A stretch of DNA of 64,000 nt from Salipiger sp. IMCC34102 (GCF_004145405.1 NZ_SELQ01000006.1:124001-188000); one strand, 5' to 3'. Shown: positions 17,821 to 26,919, counted from the stretch's first letter. Numbers and translations are program-made. Notes: generated by a model from the sequence alone, not told the origin.

Positions 17821-18308
17821 TCCTCTTCGGCGTCACCGGCTGGAAGAACACCGGCAAGACCGGCCTGATGGAACGTCTCGTGACCGAGTTCACCACCCGG
17901 GGTCTCAGCGTGTCGACCGTGAAGCACGCGCATCATTCCGTCGACGTCGATCACGCGGGCAAGGACAGCCACCGCCACCGGCAGGCGGGCGCGCAACAGG
18001 TCCTGCTGGCCTCTGCCAATCGCTGGGCGCTGATGACCGAGCTGCGGGGCGCGCAAGAGCCACCCCTGAGCGCGCTTCTGGCGCGGCTTGATCCCGTCGA
18101 CCTGGTTCTCGTCGAAGGCTACAAGCGCGACACCCACCCCAAGATCGAGACCCACCGCGCCGAAGCCGGGCAGCCCTTGCTGGCACGCAACGACCCCACG
18201 ATCCGTGCCGTGGCCACCGATACGCCGCTCGACATCGACCGACCGACGCTGGACCTCGACGATACCGCCGCCATCGCAAACTTCATCCTGGTGGAGGCCG
18301 CGCGATGA
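17817..18308 (+). CDS. mobB: Molybdopterin-guanine dinucleotide adaptor MobB
   Basis: A 163-residue GTP-binding protein. The P-loop is GVTGWKNTGKTGLMERL (residues 5-21), followed by VSTVKHAHHSVDVDHAGKDS and VDLVLVEGYKRDTHPKIE, the MobB hallmarks. It is thought to assist MobA in supplying GTP or in cofactor delivery. Its start lies inside the mobA stop and its stop inside the next start (ATGA both times), so mobA, mobB and the moeA-like gene form a tightly coupled operon. Confidence 0.93.
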   Translation: MILFGVTGWKNTGKTGLMERLVTEFTTRGLSVSTVKHAHHSVDVDHAGKDSHRHRQAGAQQVLLASANRWALMTELRGAQEPPLSALLARLDPVDLVLVEGYKRDTHPKIETHRAEAGQPLLARNDPTIRAVATDTPLDIDRPTLDLDDTAAIANFILVEAAR

Positions 18309-20398
18309 GCCGGTTCGACAGCGTCCTGATGGTCGACTGGTCCGGCGGTCACGACCGGGGGGCCACCCCCAAGAAGGACGCCATCTGGACCTGTCTCGCC
18401 CGAGCGGGCCATGCCGAGGCCCCCGTCTATCACCGCAACCGCCAAGTGGCCGAGGCTGCGGTCACGCAGATCCTGCGCGCCGAGCTCGATGCGGGCCGCC
18501 GCACGCTCGTAGGCTTCGATCTGTGCTTCGCCTACCCCGTCCCCTTCGCCGAGACGCTTACTGGCAATCCCGATCCGCTCGACCTGTGGGATTGGTTCGA
18601 GGCGCGCGTCACCGACACCCCTACCGCCAACAACCGCTTCGCACTGGCGGGGGAGATCAACGCCCGCTTCCCCGGAACCGGCCCCTTCTGGGCCAACGGG
18701 CGACCCGGCCACGACGTCGAACACCTGCCGCGCACGAAGGCAGGCTATGGCGGCCACGGCATCCCCGAGCAGCGCGCGACCGACCTTGCCTGCGGTGGCT
18801 TCTCGCCATTCCAACTGGCGGGCGCGGGGGCCGTCGGTGGTCAGGTCATCATGGGTTTCCCCACGCTTGCGCGCCTGCGACGCACGTTCGGCGACGCCCT
18901 CGCGGTCTGGCCGTTCGAGCAGCCCACGCGCCCCATCACCTTGGTGGAGACCTATTTCTCGCTCCTCCCCGCGTCGAACCTGCCCGATCACGCCGTCAAG
19001 GATGCAGCACAGGTCGCACTTTACGCGATGCGCTTCTCGGCCCTGTCAAAGGGCGACTGGGATATCCTTCTCGATCATCCGGCAGACGCCGAAGGCCGCG
19101 TTCTGGGGGCGGATCACGTGGGGCTTCTGGAACCGTCCGCGCAAATTCCACAGGCCCCGCCCTTGCGCAACGATTGCTTCGCCATGCCGCAAGGCGCGCA
19201 TTGGACCCCGGTGGACGAAGCCCTGGCCCACTTGCGCGCGGAACTGTCACCGGTGGTCGGGACCGAGACTTTGCCCCTGAGCCAAGCTACAGGCCGCATC
19301 TTGGCACGCCCCGTCACGGCCACCCGCAGTCACCCTCCGCATCCCAATTCGGCCGTCGACGGTTACGCACTGGCGGGGCCGCTGCCCGAAGGCGCGCACA
19401 GCCTGCCACTGGCCCCCGGTCGCGCTGCGGCGGGCGTGCCGTTCGACGGAACCGTGCCACCAGGCCACGCGCTACGGATCCTCACGGGCGCCAACATCCC
19501 CGCCGGCACCGACACTGTCGTCCTGCAAGAGGACGTCGCCGCCACGGACACCCACATCGCGCTCAACGGCCCGCTCAAGCGCGGGGCAAATGCCCGCCGC
19601 GCGGGCGAGGACATGGTGGCCGGCTCTCCCGTCCTGCCCGGCGGTCGCCGCCTGACACCGGCCGACCTCGCCACCCTCGCCGCCTGCGGCACGGCCACAG
19701 TCACGGTGCACAGCCCCTTGCGCGTCGGCGTGCTGTCCACCGGGGACGAATTGCGCGACCCCGGCACGCCTGCGACCGACGGCGAGATCTTCGATGCCAA
19801 CCGACCCATGCTGCTCGACGACGTGGCACGCTGGGGCCACATTCCCGTGGACCTTGGCCGCGCGCCCGACGACCGCGAAACCCTGCGCGCGATCCTGAGC
19901 GACGCCGCCACCAAGTGCGACGCGATCCTGACCTCGGGCGGGGCTTCCGCGGGGGACGAGGACCATGTCTCCGCCCTGCTGTCGGACACCGGCAGCTTTG
20001 CGCTCTGGCGGATCGCGGTGAAACCGGGCCGACCGCTGGCGCTGGGACTTTGGGACGAAACACCGGTCTTCGGCCTGCCCGGCAACCCGGTCGCGGCCCA
20101 GGTCTGCGCGCTCATCTTCGCCCGGCCCGCCCTGGCCCGCCTTGCCGGGGCCGACTGGAGCGCGCCGCAAGCCTTCACCGTGCCCGCCGCTTTTACCAAG
20201 TCCAAGAAGCCGGGCCGCCGCGAATACCTGCGCGCCCGCCTCACCGACGGCGCCGCAGAGGTCTTCGCGTCGGAAGGATCGGGCCGCGTCTCGGGCCTCT
20301 CCTGGGCCACCGGGCTGGTCGAACTGCCCGATCACGCCTGCGACGTGGTCCCCGGCACGCTTGTCCGATACCTGCCCTTCGCCAGCTTTCTCGCGTGA
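18305..20398 (+). CDS. moeA: MoeA molybdotransferase with an extra N-terminal domain of unknown function
   Basis: A 697-residue fusion. From about residue 300 to the end it is MoeA, which inserts molybdate into adenylated molybdopterin. It shows HPNSAVDGYALAGPLP, ILTGANIPAGTDTVVLQED, VLSTGDELRDPG, LTSGGASAGDEDH and FGLPGNPVAAQV. Typical MoeA is about 400 residues. The first 295 residues are a separate domain that starts SVLMVDWSGGHDRG and later reads RTLVGFDLCFAYPVPFAETL. These two strands, each ending in Asp, look like an RNase H-like/DUF429-type core, but I cannot assign it. The gene overlaps mobB and the next gene by 4 bp each. Confidence 0.9.
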   Translation: MSRFDSVLMVDWSGGHDRGATPKKDAIWTCLARAGHAEAPVYHRNRQVAEAAVTQILRAELDAGRRTLVGFDLCFAYPVPFAETLTGNPDPLDLWDWFEARVTDTPTANNRFALAGEINARFPGTGPFWANGRPGHDVEHLPRTKAGYGGHGIPEQRATDLACGGFSPFQLAGAGAVGGQVIMGFPTLARLRRTFGDALAVWPFEQPTRPITLVETYFSLLPASNLPDHAVKDAAQVALYAMRFSALSKGDWDILLDHPADAEGRVLGADHVGLLEPSAQIPQAPPLRNDCFAMPQGAHWTPVDEALAHLRAELSPVVGTETLPLSQATGRILARPVTATRSHPPHPNSAVDGYALAGPLPEGAHSLPLAPGRAAAGVPFDGTVPPGHALRILTGANIPAGTDTVVLQEDVAATDTHIALNGPLKRGANARRAGEDMVAGSPVLPGGRRLTPADLATLAACGTATVTVHSPLRVGVLSTGDELRDPGTPATDGEIFDANRPMLLDDVARWGHIPVDLGRAPDDRETLRAILSDAATKCDAILTSGGASAGDEDHVSALLSDTGSFALWRIAVKPGRPLALGLWDETPVFGLPGNPVAAQVCALIFARPALARLAGADWSAPQAFTVPAAFTKSKKPGRREYLRARLTDGAAEVFASEGSGRVSGLSWATGLVELPDHACDVVPGTLVRYLPFASFLA

Positions 20399-20994
20399 AG
20401 ATCGGCCCACTGGATCCCGTTCACCGGGACGCGGCCGCGCGGCTATTCTGGCAGGCCAACGAGGCGCAGCTGACCCGCGTGCTGGGCCCCGAGGAGAAAG
20501 CGGTCGCGGCCATCGCGCCCGCCATCGACCCGGCCTTCGCCCTCGCCGCCACGCAAGCCGACCGCCTGCTGGGTGTCTTGGGATACCGGGAGGCCCGGGG
20601 GGCCTGGGTCCGGCTCGGACAGTTCGACCTCGGGGCCTACGGGATGGGGCGGTTCTGGCGGCGTGCCGCACTCGCCAGCATCCCGAGCGACAGCGAAACC
20701 GCCCTCGTCATCGATACGCTGGCCGTCGTGCCCGGGCATCGCGGCGCGGGTATCGGCACGGCCTTGGTGCGCGCGCTGCCTCGGTTGGCCGCGACGCAGG
20801 GCCACGATCGCCTGCGCATCGATGTCGCGCCCCAGAACACCCGCGCCCGCGCGCTGTACGAACGAATGGGCTTCGCGGCGGGGCCACCGCAGTCCATGGG
20901 CCCGCTCTGGCCGCTCTTCGGCACGCGCCACCGGATCCCGATGCGCAGGCCGGTGGCCCATATTCCTAGCGGCGGCGCTTCGCCGCCCGCTTGA
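20395..20994 (+). CDS. GNAT-family N-acetyltransferase
   Basis: A 199-residue acetyltransferase with a C-terminal GNAT core: ALVIDTLAVVPGHRGAGIGT (acetyl-CoA pyrophosphate loop R/Q-x-x-G-x-G/A near residues 115-122) and VAPQNTRARALYERMGF near 145-160. The start is GTG 20395, overlapping the moeA stop (GTGA), so it is the last gene of the molybdenum-cofactor operon. The substrate is unknown and the genomic link to cofactor synthesis may be incidental. Its 3' end overlaps the end of the convergent third deformylase gene by 29 bp. Confidence 0.85.
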   Translation: MKIGPLDPVHRDAAARLFWQANEAQLTRVLGPEEKAVAAIAPAIDPAFALAATQADRLLGVLGYREARGAWVRLGQFDLGAYGMGRFWRRAALASIPSDSETALVIDTLAVVPGHRGAGIGTALVRALPRLAATQGHDRLRIDVAPQNTRARALYERMGFAAGPPQSMGPLWPLFGTRHRIPMRRPVAHIPSGGASPPA

Positions 20995-21460
20995 GCAGCA
21001 TCTCGCGCTTCACCCGACCCAGGCGATCGAAGTACATCTGCCCCGCCATGTGGTCGATCTGGTGCTGCACGCTCGTGGCCCAAAGACCGACGAAATCGCG
21101 TTCCTCGACCGCACCGCTTTCGCCCAGGAACCGCACCGTGACCGCCCGGGGCCGCTTCACGACGGCACTCACTCCGGGCAGGCAGGGGGAGGCTTCCTCG
21201 TGTTCGCGCGGCTCCACGCTGGCGTGGAGCACTTCGGGGTTGGCCATGCGCACTGCACGCCCCCGGTCCCTCGACGCGTCGACGACGGCCAGCCGCAGCG
21301 GCACGCCCAGTTGCACCGCGGCAAGGCCGACGCCCGGCATCGCCTCCATCACGGCAATCATCTCGTCCCACAGGGCGCGAATTTCGTCGGTGATGTCTTC
21401 CACATGGGCGGCGGGCGTCCGCAGCACCTTGTGCGGCCATTGCACGATGGGCCGCGTCAC
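20966..21460 (-). CDS. Peptide deformylase-like protein with altered active site (third paralogue)
   Basis: A 164-residue member of the deformylase family. Motif 1 is intact (GVGLAAVQLG), motif 2 is ASPCLPG instead of EGCLS but keeps the metal-binding Cys, and motif 3 is QHQIDHMAG instead of QHExDHLDG. The catalytic Glu is therefore Gln, while both His ligands remain. In E. coli Def this Glu (133) is the general base, so this protein may bind metal without deformylating, or may act on something else. The start is GTG 21460, overlapping the upstream deformylase stop by 4 bp. Confidence 0.88.
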   Translation of the reverse strand: MTRPIVQWPHKVLRTPAAHVEDITDEIRALWDEMIAVMEAMPGVGLAAVQLGVPLRLAVVDASRDRGRAVRMANPEVLHASVEPREHEEASPCLPGVSAVVKRPRAVTVRFLGESGAVEERDFVGLWATSVQHQIDHMAGQMYFDRLGRVKREMLLKRAAKRRR

Positions 21461-21912
21461 GCCGCACCGGCGTGGTCGGTGCACAGGATCCCGTCGAGGT
21501 GGTCACGCTCGTGCTGGGCGATGGTCGCGGCGGGCCCCTCCAGCGTGACCTCCTGCGGCAGACCTCTCAGGTCCTGGTAGCGCAGGTGCACGATGGCCGG
21601 GCGCGACACCGGCGTCACGCGATCGGGGATCGACAGGCAAACCTCGTCCCGCGTCACCCGCTCGGGCGAGGCGCTTGCCACCACCGGATTCACCATCACC
21701 ACCCGCTCGGACGCGCCGTCCTTCCAGCCCGCATCCATCACGAACAGGCGTTGCAGCACGCCCACCTGCGGAGCGGCAAGCCCGCGCCCGTTGGCGGCAT
21801 ACATCGCCTCGAACATCTCGTCGGCGAGGGCGGAAAGATCGGCGCCGAAGCCCTCGACATCGGCGCAGACGGCGCGCAGGTCAGGGTGCGGCACCGTCAG
21901 GATCTGCCTCAC
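21457..21912 (-). CDS. def: Peptide deformylase, second paralogue
   Basis: A 151-residue deformylase that should remove the formyl group from nascent protein N-termini (EC 3.5.1.88). Motif 1 is GRGLAAPQVG, motif 2 EVCLSIPD (Gly to Val relative to EGCLS, Cys kept) and motif 3 QHERDHLDG with the catalytic HExxH-like set complete. The protein is shorter than the first paralogue, with a brief C-terminus after motif 3. It starts at GTG 21912 and overlaps both neighbours by 4 bp, so the three genes are one coupled unit. Confidence 0.9.
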   Translation of the reverse strand: MRQILTVPHPDLRAVCADVEGFGADLSALADEMFEAMYAANGRGLAAPQVGVLQRLFVMDAGWKDGASERVVMVNPVVASASPERVTRDEVCLSIPDRVTPVSRPAIVHLRYQDLRGLPQEVTLEGPAATIAQHERDHLDGILCTDHAGAA

Positions 21913-22430
21913 GTTCGGGCCCGCTCGCGCTTGAGCTTGACCATCTTGCGCGTGATCATCTGCCGCTTCATCGGGCCGAGGTAATCGATGAAGAGCTTGC
22001 CGTCGAGGTGATCGATCTCGTGCTGGACGCAGGTCGACCAAAGCCCGTCGAACCGCTCCTGCTGCGTCTGACCGTCGACGTCCATCCAGGTGACCTCGAC
22101 CTCCGCGGGGCGCTCGACCTCGGCGTATTGGTCGGGGATCGAAAGGCACCCTTCCTCGTAGGTGGAACGCTCTTCGCTGGCCCATGTGATCCTCGGGTTG
22201 ATCAGGACCATCGGGCGCGGCTCCGCCCCCTCTTCCTTCACGCAATCCATCGTGATGATTCGCCGCGTGATCCCCAGTTGAGGGGCGGCCAGGCCGATCC
22301 CGGGCGCGTCGTACATCGTCTCGAGCATGTCCTCGGCCAATGCGCGAACTTCTGCATCGACGGTATCGACGGGGTCGGCCACCTTCTTGAGGCGCGGGTC
22401 GGGATGGATCAGGATCGGGCGTATCGTCAT
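21909..22430 (-). CDS. def: Peptide deformylase, canonical copy
   Basis: A 173-residue deformylase with all three canonical motifs: GIGLAAPQLG near residues 44-53, EEGCLSIPD near 92-100 and QHEIDHLDG near 138-146, followed by the usual C-terminal helix ending KLKRERART. This is expected to be the main housekeeping enzyme. It is the first gene of a three-gene deformylase operon and is divergent from the MalY-type gene across 112 bp. No fmt gene is visible, because the operon ends at the GNAT gene. Confidence 0.95.
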   Translation of the reverse strand: MTIRPILIHPDPRLKKVADPVDTVDAEVRALAEDMLETMYDAPGIGLAAPQLGITRRIITMDCVKEEGAEPRPMVLINPRITWASEERSTYEEGCLSIPDQYAEVERPAEVEVTWMDVDGQTQQERFDGLWSTCVQHEIDHLDGKLFIDYLGPMKRQMITRKMVKLKRERART

Positions 22431-22542
22431 GCTGCGACGATCTAGGCCGGGCCTGCGGGATTTGCAACAACGGCGCTTTGCCCCTTGCGTCCGCGCGTCA
22501 ATGCGCCACCCTCATTCCCAAGCTAGGGAAAGGATACCGTCC

Positions 22543-23712
22543 ATGGATTTCGACACGCCCGTGAACCGCCGCGACACCCATTGCGTCAAGTGGGACGCGA
22601 TGGAGCAGATCTACGGCGTGCCCCGCGACGACGGCATCGCCATGTGGGTCGCGGACATGGAATTCCAGGCCGCCGAGCCGATCCGGAATGCCGTGCGGGA
22701 CATGGTCGATCACGGCGTCTTCGGCTACTTCGGGGACGACAGCGACTACCGCGCCGCGATCTGTTGGTGGATGCAGGAGCGTCACGGCTGGAGTGTCGAT
22801 CCGGCCCACATCTTCACGACCCACGGGCTCGTCAACGGCACCGCCATGTGCGTCGATGCCTTTACAAGCCCCGGCGACGGCGTCGTGCTGATGACCCCCG
22901 TCTATCATGCCTTCGCCCGGGTCATCACCGCAGCAGACAGGCAGGTCGTCGAACTCGAACTCGTCAACCAGGACGGTCGCTACGAGATGGATTTCGACGC
23001 CTGGGACCGGGCCATGACCGGATCGGAGAAAATGCTGGTCCTGTGCTCACCGCACAATCCCGGCGGCCGGGTCTGGACCCGCCAAGAGCTTGAGCAAGTC
23101 GCCGATTTCGCACGGCGGCACGACCTCGTGCTCGTCTCGGACGAGATCCACCACGACCTAACCTTTCCCGGCCAAGTTCACACCCCCATGGCCCTGATCG
23201 AGGATATCCAGGACCGCCTGGTGATGATGACCTCGACCACGAAGACCTTCAACATCGCGGGCGCGCATACCGGCAACGTCATCATCGCGGACCCCGATCT
23301 GCGCACGGCCTTCGCGGCGCGGATCGCCGCGCTTGGCCTGTCACCCAACAGTTTCGGACTGTTCATGACAACCGCGGCCTATACCCCGGACGGGGCCGCC
23401 TGGGTCGATGCCGCCCGGCTCTACCTGGACGAGAACCGCCGTATCTTCGACGAAGGTGTCAACAAGATCCCCGGCGTGCACTCGATGCCGCTGGAGGCCA
23501 CCTACCTCGCCTGGGTCGACTTCACTGGCACCGGCATGTCACGCGAAGAATTCACCCGCCGCGTCGAGAGGGACGCCCAGATTGCTGCCAACCACGGCCC
23601 CACCTTCGGCACCGGTGGCGAGAGCTTCCTTCGTTTCAACATTGCGGCCCCGCGCGCCCAGATCGTCGACGCGGTTTCAAGATTGCAGACCGCGTTCGAG
23701 GATCTGCAATAA
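22543..23712 (+). CDS. MalY/PatB-family PLP-dependent aminotransferase or C-S lyase
   Basis: A 389-residue fold-type I PLP enzyme. It has WVADMEFQAAEPI near residue 30 (MalY/PatB signature), LCSPHNPGGRVWT near 170, LVSDEIHHDLTFPG near 200 and the PLP lysine in TSTTKTFNIAGAHTGN near 230. The subgroup includes cystathionine beta-lyase and C-S lyases acting on cysteine conjugates. ATG 22543 is chosen with AAAGGA upstream. The longer in-frame extension overlaps the divergent deformylase gene. The exact substrate cannot be told from sequence. Confidence 0.88.
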   Translation: MDFDTPVNRRDTHCVKWDAMEQIYGVPRDDGIAMWVADMEFQAAEPIRNAVRDMVDHGVFGYFGDDSDYRAAICWWMQERHGWSVDPAHIFTTHGLVNGTAMCVDAFTSPGDGVVLMTPVYHAFARVITAADRQVVELELVNQDGRYEMDFDAWDRAMTGSEKMLVLCSPHNPGGRVWTRQELEQVADFARRHDLVLVSDEIHHDLTFPGQVHTPMALIEDIQDRLVMMTSTTKTFNIAGAHTGNVIIADPDLRTAFAARIAALGLSPNSFGLFMTTAAYTPDGAAWVDAARLYLDENRRIFDEGVNKIPGVHSMPLEATYLAWVDFTGTGMSREEFTRRVERDAQIAANHGPTFGTGGESFLRFNIAAPRAQIVDAVSRLQTAFEDLQ

Positions 23713-23823
23713 GACTATACACGGCACTCCGCGCGCGCGTCATCGTGGAAGGCGGACTTGCAATTCAACGCGCCCAGGAAGAGCCCCACGGCACGCTTAA
23801 TCGGACAGCCCGGAGGTTCCCGC

Positions 23824-24174
23824 TCAGGTTCCCGCGATGAGCCCGCTGACCGGGGGTGTCTGGGCCACGAAGTCCGAGGCCGCCCGGTCACGCGCGGGCT
23901 GCAACCACTTGAAGGTGAAGGTGCAGGTCTCTCCGGTCACTTCCGAGCCTTGGATGAGCGCTTGGTAAAGGTGCCGCGCACCGTCGTAGATATCGACCCG
24001 GCCGCGCAGGATATCGCAGACCCCGGCGTCGAGCGTCATGCCCATTTCGCTGAAGTCGTGGATGCGATAGACCTGATCGCCATCGTGCACGCTTAAGCGG
24101 TCTCCGCGCTGCATCGATTGCCGGCGGGCAATTTTCAATCCGCGGGCGACGGCGGTCGGCAGATGGTCTTCCAT
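23824..24174 (-). CDS. PilZ-like domain protein
   Basis: A 116-residue single-domain protein. It has LKIARRQSMQRGDRLSVHDG, then VYRIHDFSEMGMTLDA, patterns like the RxxxR and D/N-x-S-x-x-G motifs by which PilZ domains bind c-di-GMP. The match is imperfect and binding is only suspected. The start is ATG 24172-24174 with GGGAG upstream. The gene is monocistronic between the MalY-type gene and cobM. The HD-GYP protein at 12961 would be a possible partner in c-di-GMP signalling. Confidence 0.65.
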   Translation of the reverse strand: MEDHLPTAVARGLKIARRQSMQRGDRLSVHDGDQVYRIHDFSEMGMTLDAGVCDILRGRVDIYDGARHLYQALIQGSEVTGETCTFTFKWLQPARDRAASDFVAQTPPVSGLIAGT

Positions 24175-24247
24175 GGCGCACTCCCTTCGTTCACGACAAA
24201 GGTTTAAGCCGCCATGGTAAACTTCAAGTAAAGAATTCCGCCGCGCT

Positions 24248-24266
24248 GCCGCATTGCACGTGCGGC
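24248..24266 (-). terminator. Hairpin downstream of cobM
   Basis: Inverted repeat GCCGCA-TTGCACG-TGCGGC lies 13 bp beyond the cobM stop. On the minus strand it is followed by a T-rich stretch (TTCTTTACTT). It fits a terminator for the cobalamin genes upstream on this strand. Confidence 0.55.
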
Positions 24267-24278
24267 GGACCGAAGCGT

Positions 24279-25043
24279 CTAGCGGGCCTTGGGCCGCAGG
24301 ACATGCGGTTTCGCCGCATCGTAAAGCGCCGAGTCCGGGAACCCGTGTTGCGAACCCAACACAGGTCCGACGAGGATCAGCGCCGTCCGTGTGATCTTGG
24401 CCGCCCGCACCTGGGCATGAATGTCCGACAGCGTTCCGCGGAGAATCACCTGGTCCGGCCAGGAGGCCCGGTAGACAACCGCCACGGGGCAGTCCGCGCC
24501 GTAATGCGGTGTCAGGACCCGCTCGATCTCGCGCAGTGCCCGAATGCCGAGGTGGATCGCCAGCGTGGTCCCGGTCCGCGCGAAATTCTCCAGCGTCTCG
24601 CCGTTGGGCATGGCCGTGGATTTCATGCTCATGCGGGTCAGCACGATCGATTGGCCGACCTCCGGGACCGTCAGTTCCGTCCCCATCGCCGCCGCCGCTG
24701 CCGCGTAGGCGGGCACTCCCGGCACGATGGCGTAATCGATCCCGTCCGCCTTCAATCGCCGGATCTGTTCGGCGATCGCGCCGTAGAGCGATGGATCGCC
24801 CGAATGGACCCGGGCGACGTCTTCCCCACGTGCATGGGCGGCCAGGATCTCCGCATGGGTTTCGTCCAACGTCATGGACGCGGTGTCGCGAACCCGCGCG
24901 CTGGCGGTGGCGTGGGCGACCACCTCCTCCGGCACCAGAGAGCCCGCGTAGAGGCAGACCGGGCAGGCCCCGATCAGGCGCGCGGCCTTCAGCGTCAGAA
25001 GCTCCGGGTCGCCGGGACCGGCGCCGATGAAATAGACTGTCAT
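24279..25043 (-). CDS. cobM: Precorrin-4 C11-methyltransferase
   Basis: Methylates C-11 of precorrin-4 in cobalamin ring synthesis (EC 2.1.1.133; the anaerobic counterpart is CbiF). The 254-residue protein has the tetrapyrrole methylase motifs VYFIGAGPGDPELLTLKAARLI at the N-terminus, GEDVARVHSGDPSLYGAIAEQI near 75-95 and VPGVPAYAAAAAAMGTELT near 108-126. It is the last gene of the minus-strand cobalamin block, 64 bp after cbiG-cobJ, and is followed by a hairpin terminator. Confidence 0.93.
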   Translation of the reverse strand: MTVYFIGAGPGDPELLTLKAARLIGACPVCLYAGSLVPEEVVAHATASARVRDTASMTLDETHAEILAAHARGEDVARVHSGDPSLYGAIAEQIRRLKADGIDYAIVPGVPAYAAAAAAMGTELTVPEVGQSIVLTRMSMKSTAMPNGETLENFARTGTTLAIHLGIRALREIERVLTPHYGADCPVAVVYRASWPDQVILRGTLSDIHAQVRAAKITRTALILVGPVLGSQHGFPDSALYDAAKPHVLRPKAR

Positions 25044-25107
25044 TGCTCTCTCCTGCGGGCTGACGGGAAGAACGGACCCGCCGAAAACGGCGAACAGCAG
25101 CCTCCCG

Positions 25108-26919
25108 TCATGCCAGGTCTCCGTCGATCTTGCGCGCGTAGCCGCGCGGCGTGTACATCCGTGGCCCTTCGCCCAGCTGCGCCAGCCGGGAATTGCTCGA
25201 CCCCACCAGCACCACCGTCAGCATGTCCACCTCGTCGACCTCCAGCGCGTCCAGCCGCCGGTAGCGCAGGTTCTCTTCGGGCCGCCCCAGCGAGGTTGCC
25301 AGCATCACCGGCGTATCCGCGGGCCGGTGTTGCAGAAGGATGTCGCGCGCTTCGGCCAGTAAGGTCCGGCGTGTCTTCGACACCGGGTTGTAGAATGCGA
25401 TCACGAAGTCGCCTTCCGCCGCGGCCCGCAACCTGCGCAAGATATCCTCCCGCGGCGTCAGCAGATCCGACAGCGAGATCGCGCAGAAGTCATGCCCCAA
25501 TGGTGCGCCGGCCCGGGCCGCAGCGCCCTGCAAGGCGCTCACGCCGGGCGAGCATACCACCTCGACCCGGCGGGCCGCGTCCGAGACGCCCATCTCTTCG
25601 GGCCCGCGGTCAAGCAATTCGAATACCAGCGCGCCCATCGCGTAGATGCCCGCGTCGCCCGAGCAGACCAGCGCCACGTTCAGGCCCCGCGCCGCCTGTT
25701 CCAGCGCGTAGCGACAGCGCGCTTCCTCCCCGCCCAGGGGAAAATCCGACCGCGCCTTGCCCGTGGCGAGCGGCCCCAGCAGATCGATGTAAAGCCCGTA
25801 ACCGACCAACTCCTCGGCCTCCGCCACCAGCCGGGACACCTCGGGCGTGCGCCACGCCGCCTGCCCCGGCCCGATGCCCACGATGGACAACCGGCCCCGT
25901 GCGCGCCCCGTCGGGGTCGTGATCGGCAGCGGCGCCTGCGCCAGCGCCGCCGTCGCCTCCGCCGTCTTGCGCTTGGCCACGGTCAAATGCGCTGAATCGC
26001 CCGCCAGCGCCAAGGCCGCCCCCTCGCTCACCCCGTGGCAGCCCACTTCTGCGAAGACCACGTCCGAGGGCGTTTCCAATCGTGGGGTGAGCGCCTCCAG
26101 CGTGTCGGCGTCGAAGACCCGGAACGGCACGTCCATCGTGCGCGCGAGCGTGTTCATCGCCCCTTCGTCCGCCTTCAGGTCCAGCGAGCCCAGCGCTGCT
26201 ACCGCCTCCGGCACGATCCCGGCCTCGCGCAGGACGTCGCGCACCAGGTCCGCCAGCTCGTCGGGGGCGCAGCCGCGCGCGCAGCCCAGTCCCAGGGCGT
26301 AACGCTGCGGCGCGAACTGCAGATGCGTTCCCGACAGATCCGCATGGATGCCGGGCCCGCAGGTGATCGTGACCCCGTCGCCCTCCGGCAGCCCGTGCAA
26401 CCACTCCGCCGCCCCGGCATCCGGTCCCGTCACCCGTGCGCCGCCGCCTGCCAGCAAAGCCGCCATCGCCGCCTTCGCATCCAGCGGGTTGACGAGCCGC
26501 CAGCCCTCGGGCGGCGCATCGAGCGCCACGCCAAGCGCCACGTCCCCCGCCGTCGTCACGGCCGAGACCGCGCCAAGCGCCTCGGCAATCGTCGCGGCCA
26601 GGCGGTTCGCGCCCCGGTGCCCGCCCAGAAGCGGAACCACAACCGCCCCGTCGTCGCTCACCGACAGGACCGGCGGTTCGGCCACCTTGTCCGCAAGCAG
26701 GGGCGCCACCGCCCGGATGAGGATGCCGGACGCACAGACGCCGACCACCGGCGTGCCAGCCGTAAAGAGGTCCCGCGCGTGATCCAGCGCATTTGGAAAC
26801 CAGGCATCCGCGCGGTCCACTCGCCCGTCGCGCCCGTGCACCTGCGCGCCCAGGGCATGCGCCACGCGGTGCGCGACCGCCTCACCAGAGCGCGACAGCG
26901 CCATCACAACCGGAGTCAC
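25108..26919 (-). CDS. cobJ: CbiG/CobE-CobJ fusion (precorrin-3B C17-methyltransferase)
   Basis: A 603-residue fusion. Residues about 1-150 match CbiG N-terminal and middle regions (PVVGVCASGILIRAVAPLLA, VPLLGGHRGANRLAATIAEAL). Residues about 200-310 match the CbiG C-terminal/CobE domain (LGLGCARGCAPDELADLV, CHGVSEGAALALAG). From residue about 343 to the end is the methylase CobJ (RLSIVGIGPGQAAWRTPEV, LVCSGDAGIYAMGAL, VVCSPGVSALQGAAARAGAP). CobJ methylates C-17 with ring contraction. GTG 26919 is preferred because it gives a GTGA overlap with the cobI stop. GTG 26925 and ATG 26904 are alternatives. Confidence 0.9.
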   Translation of the reverse strand: MTPVVMALSRSGEAVAHRVAHALGAQVHGRDGRVDRADAWFPNALDHARDLFTAGTPVVGVCASGILIRAVAPLLADKVAEPPVLSVSDDGAVVVPLLGGHRGANRLAATIAEALGAVSAVTTAGDVALGVALDAPPEGWRLVNPLDAKAAMAALLAGGGARVTGPDAGAAEWLHGLPEGDGVTITCGPGIHADLSGTHLQFAPQRYALGLGCARGCAPDELADLVRDVLREAGIVPEAVAALGSLDLKADEGAMNTLARTMDVPFRVFDADTLEALTPRLETPSDVVFAEVGCHGVSEGAALALAGDSAHLTVAKRKTAEATAALAQAPLPITTPTGRARGRLSIVGIGPGQAAWRTPEVSRLVAEAEELVGYGLYIDLLGPLATGKARSDFPLGGEEARCRYALEQAARGLNVALVCSGDAGIYAMGALVFELLDRGPEEMGVSDAARRVEVVCSPGVSALQGAAARAGAPLGHDFCAISLSDLLTPREDILRRLRAAAEGDFVIAFYNPVSKTRRTLLAEARDILLQHRPADTPVMLATSLGRPEENLRYRRLDALEVDEVDMLTVVLVGSSNSRLAQLGEGPRMYTPRGYARKIDGDLA

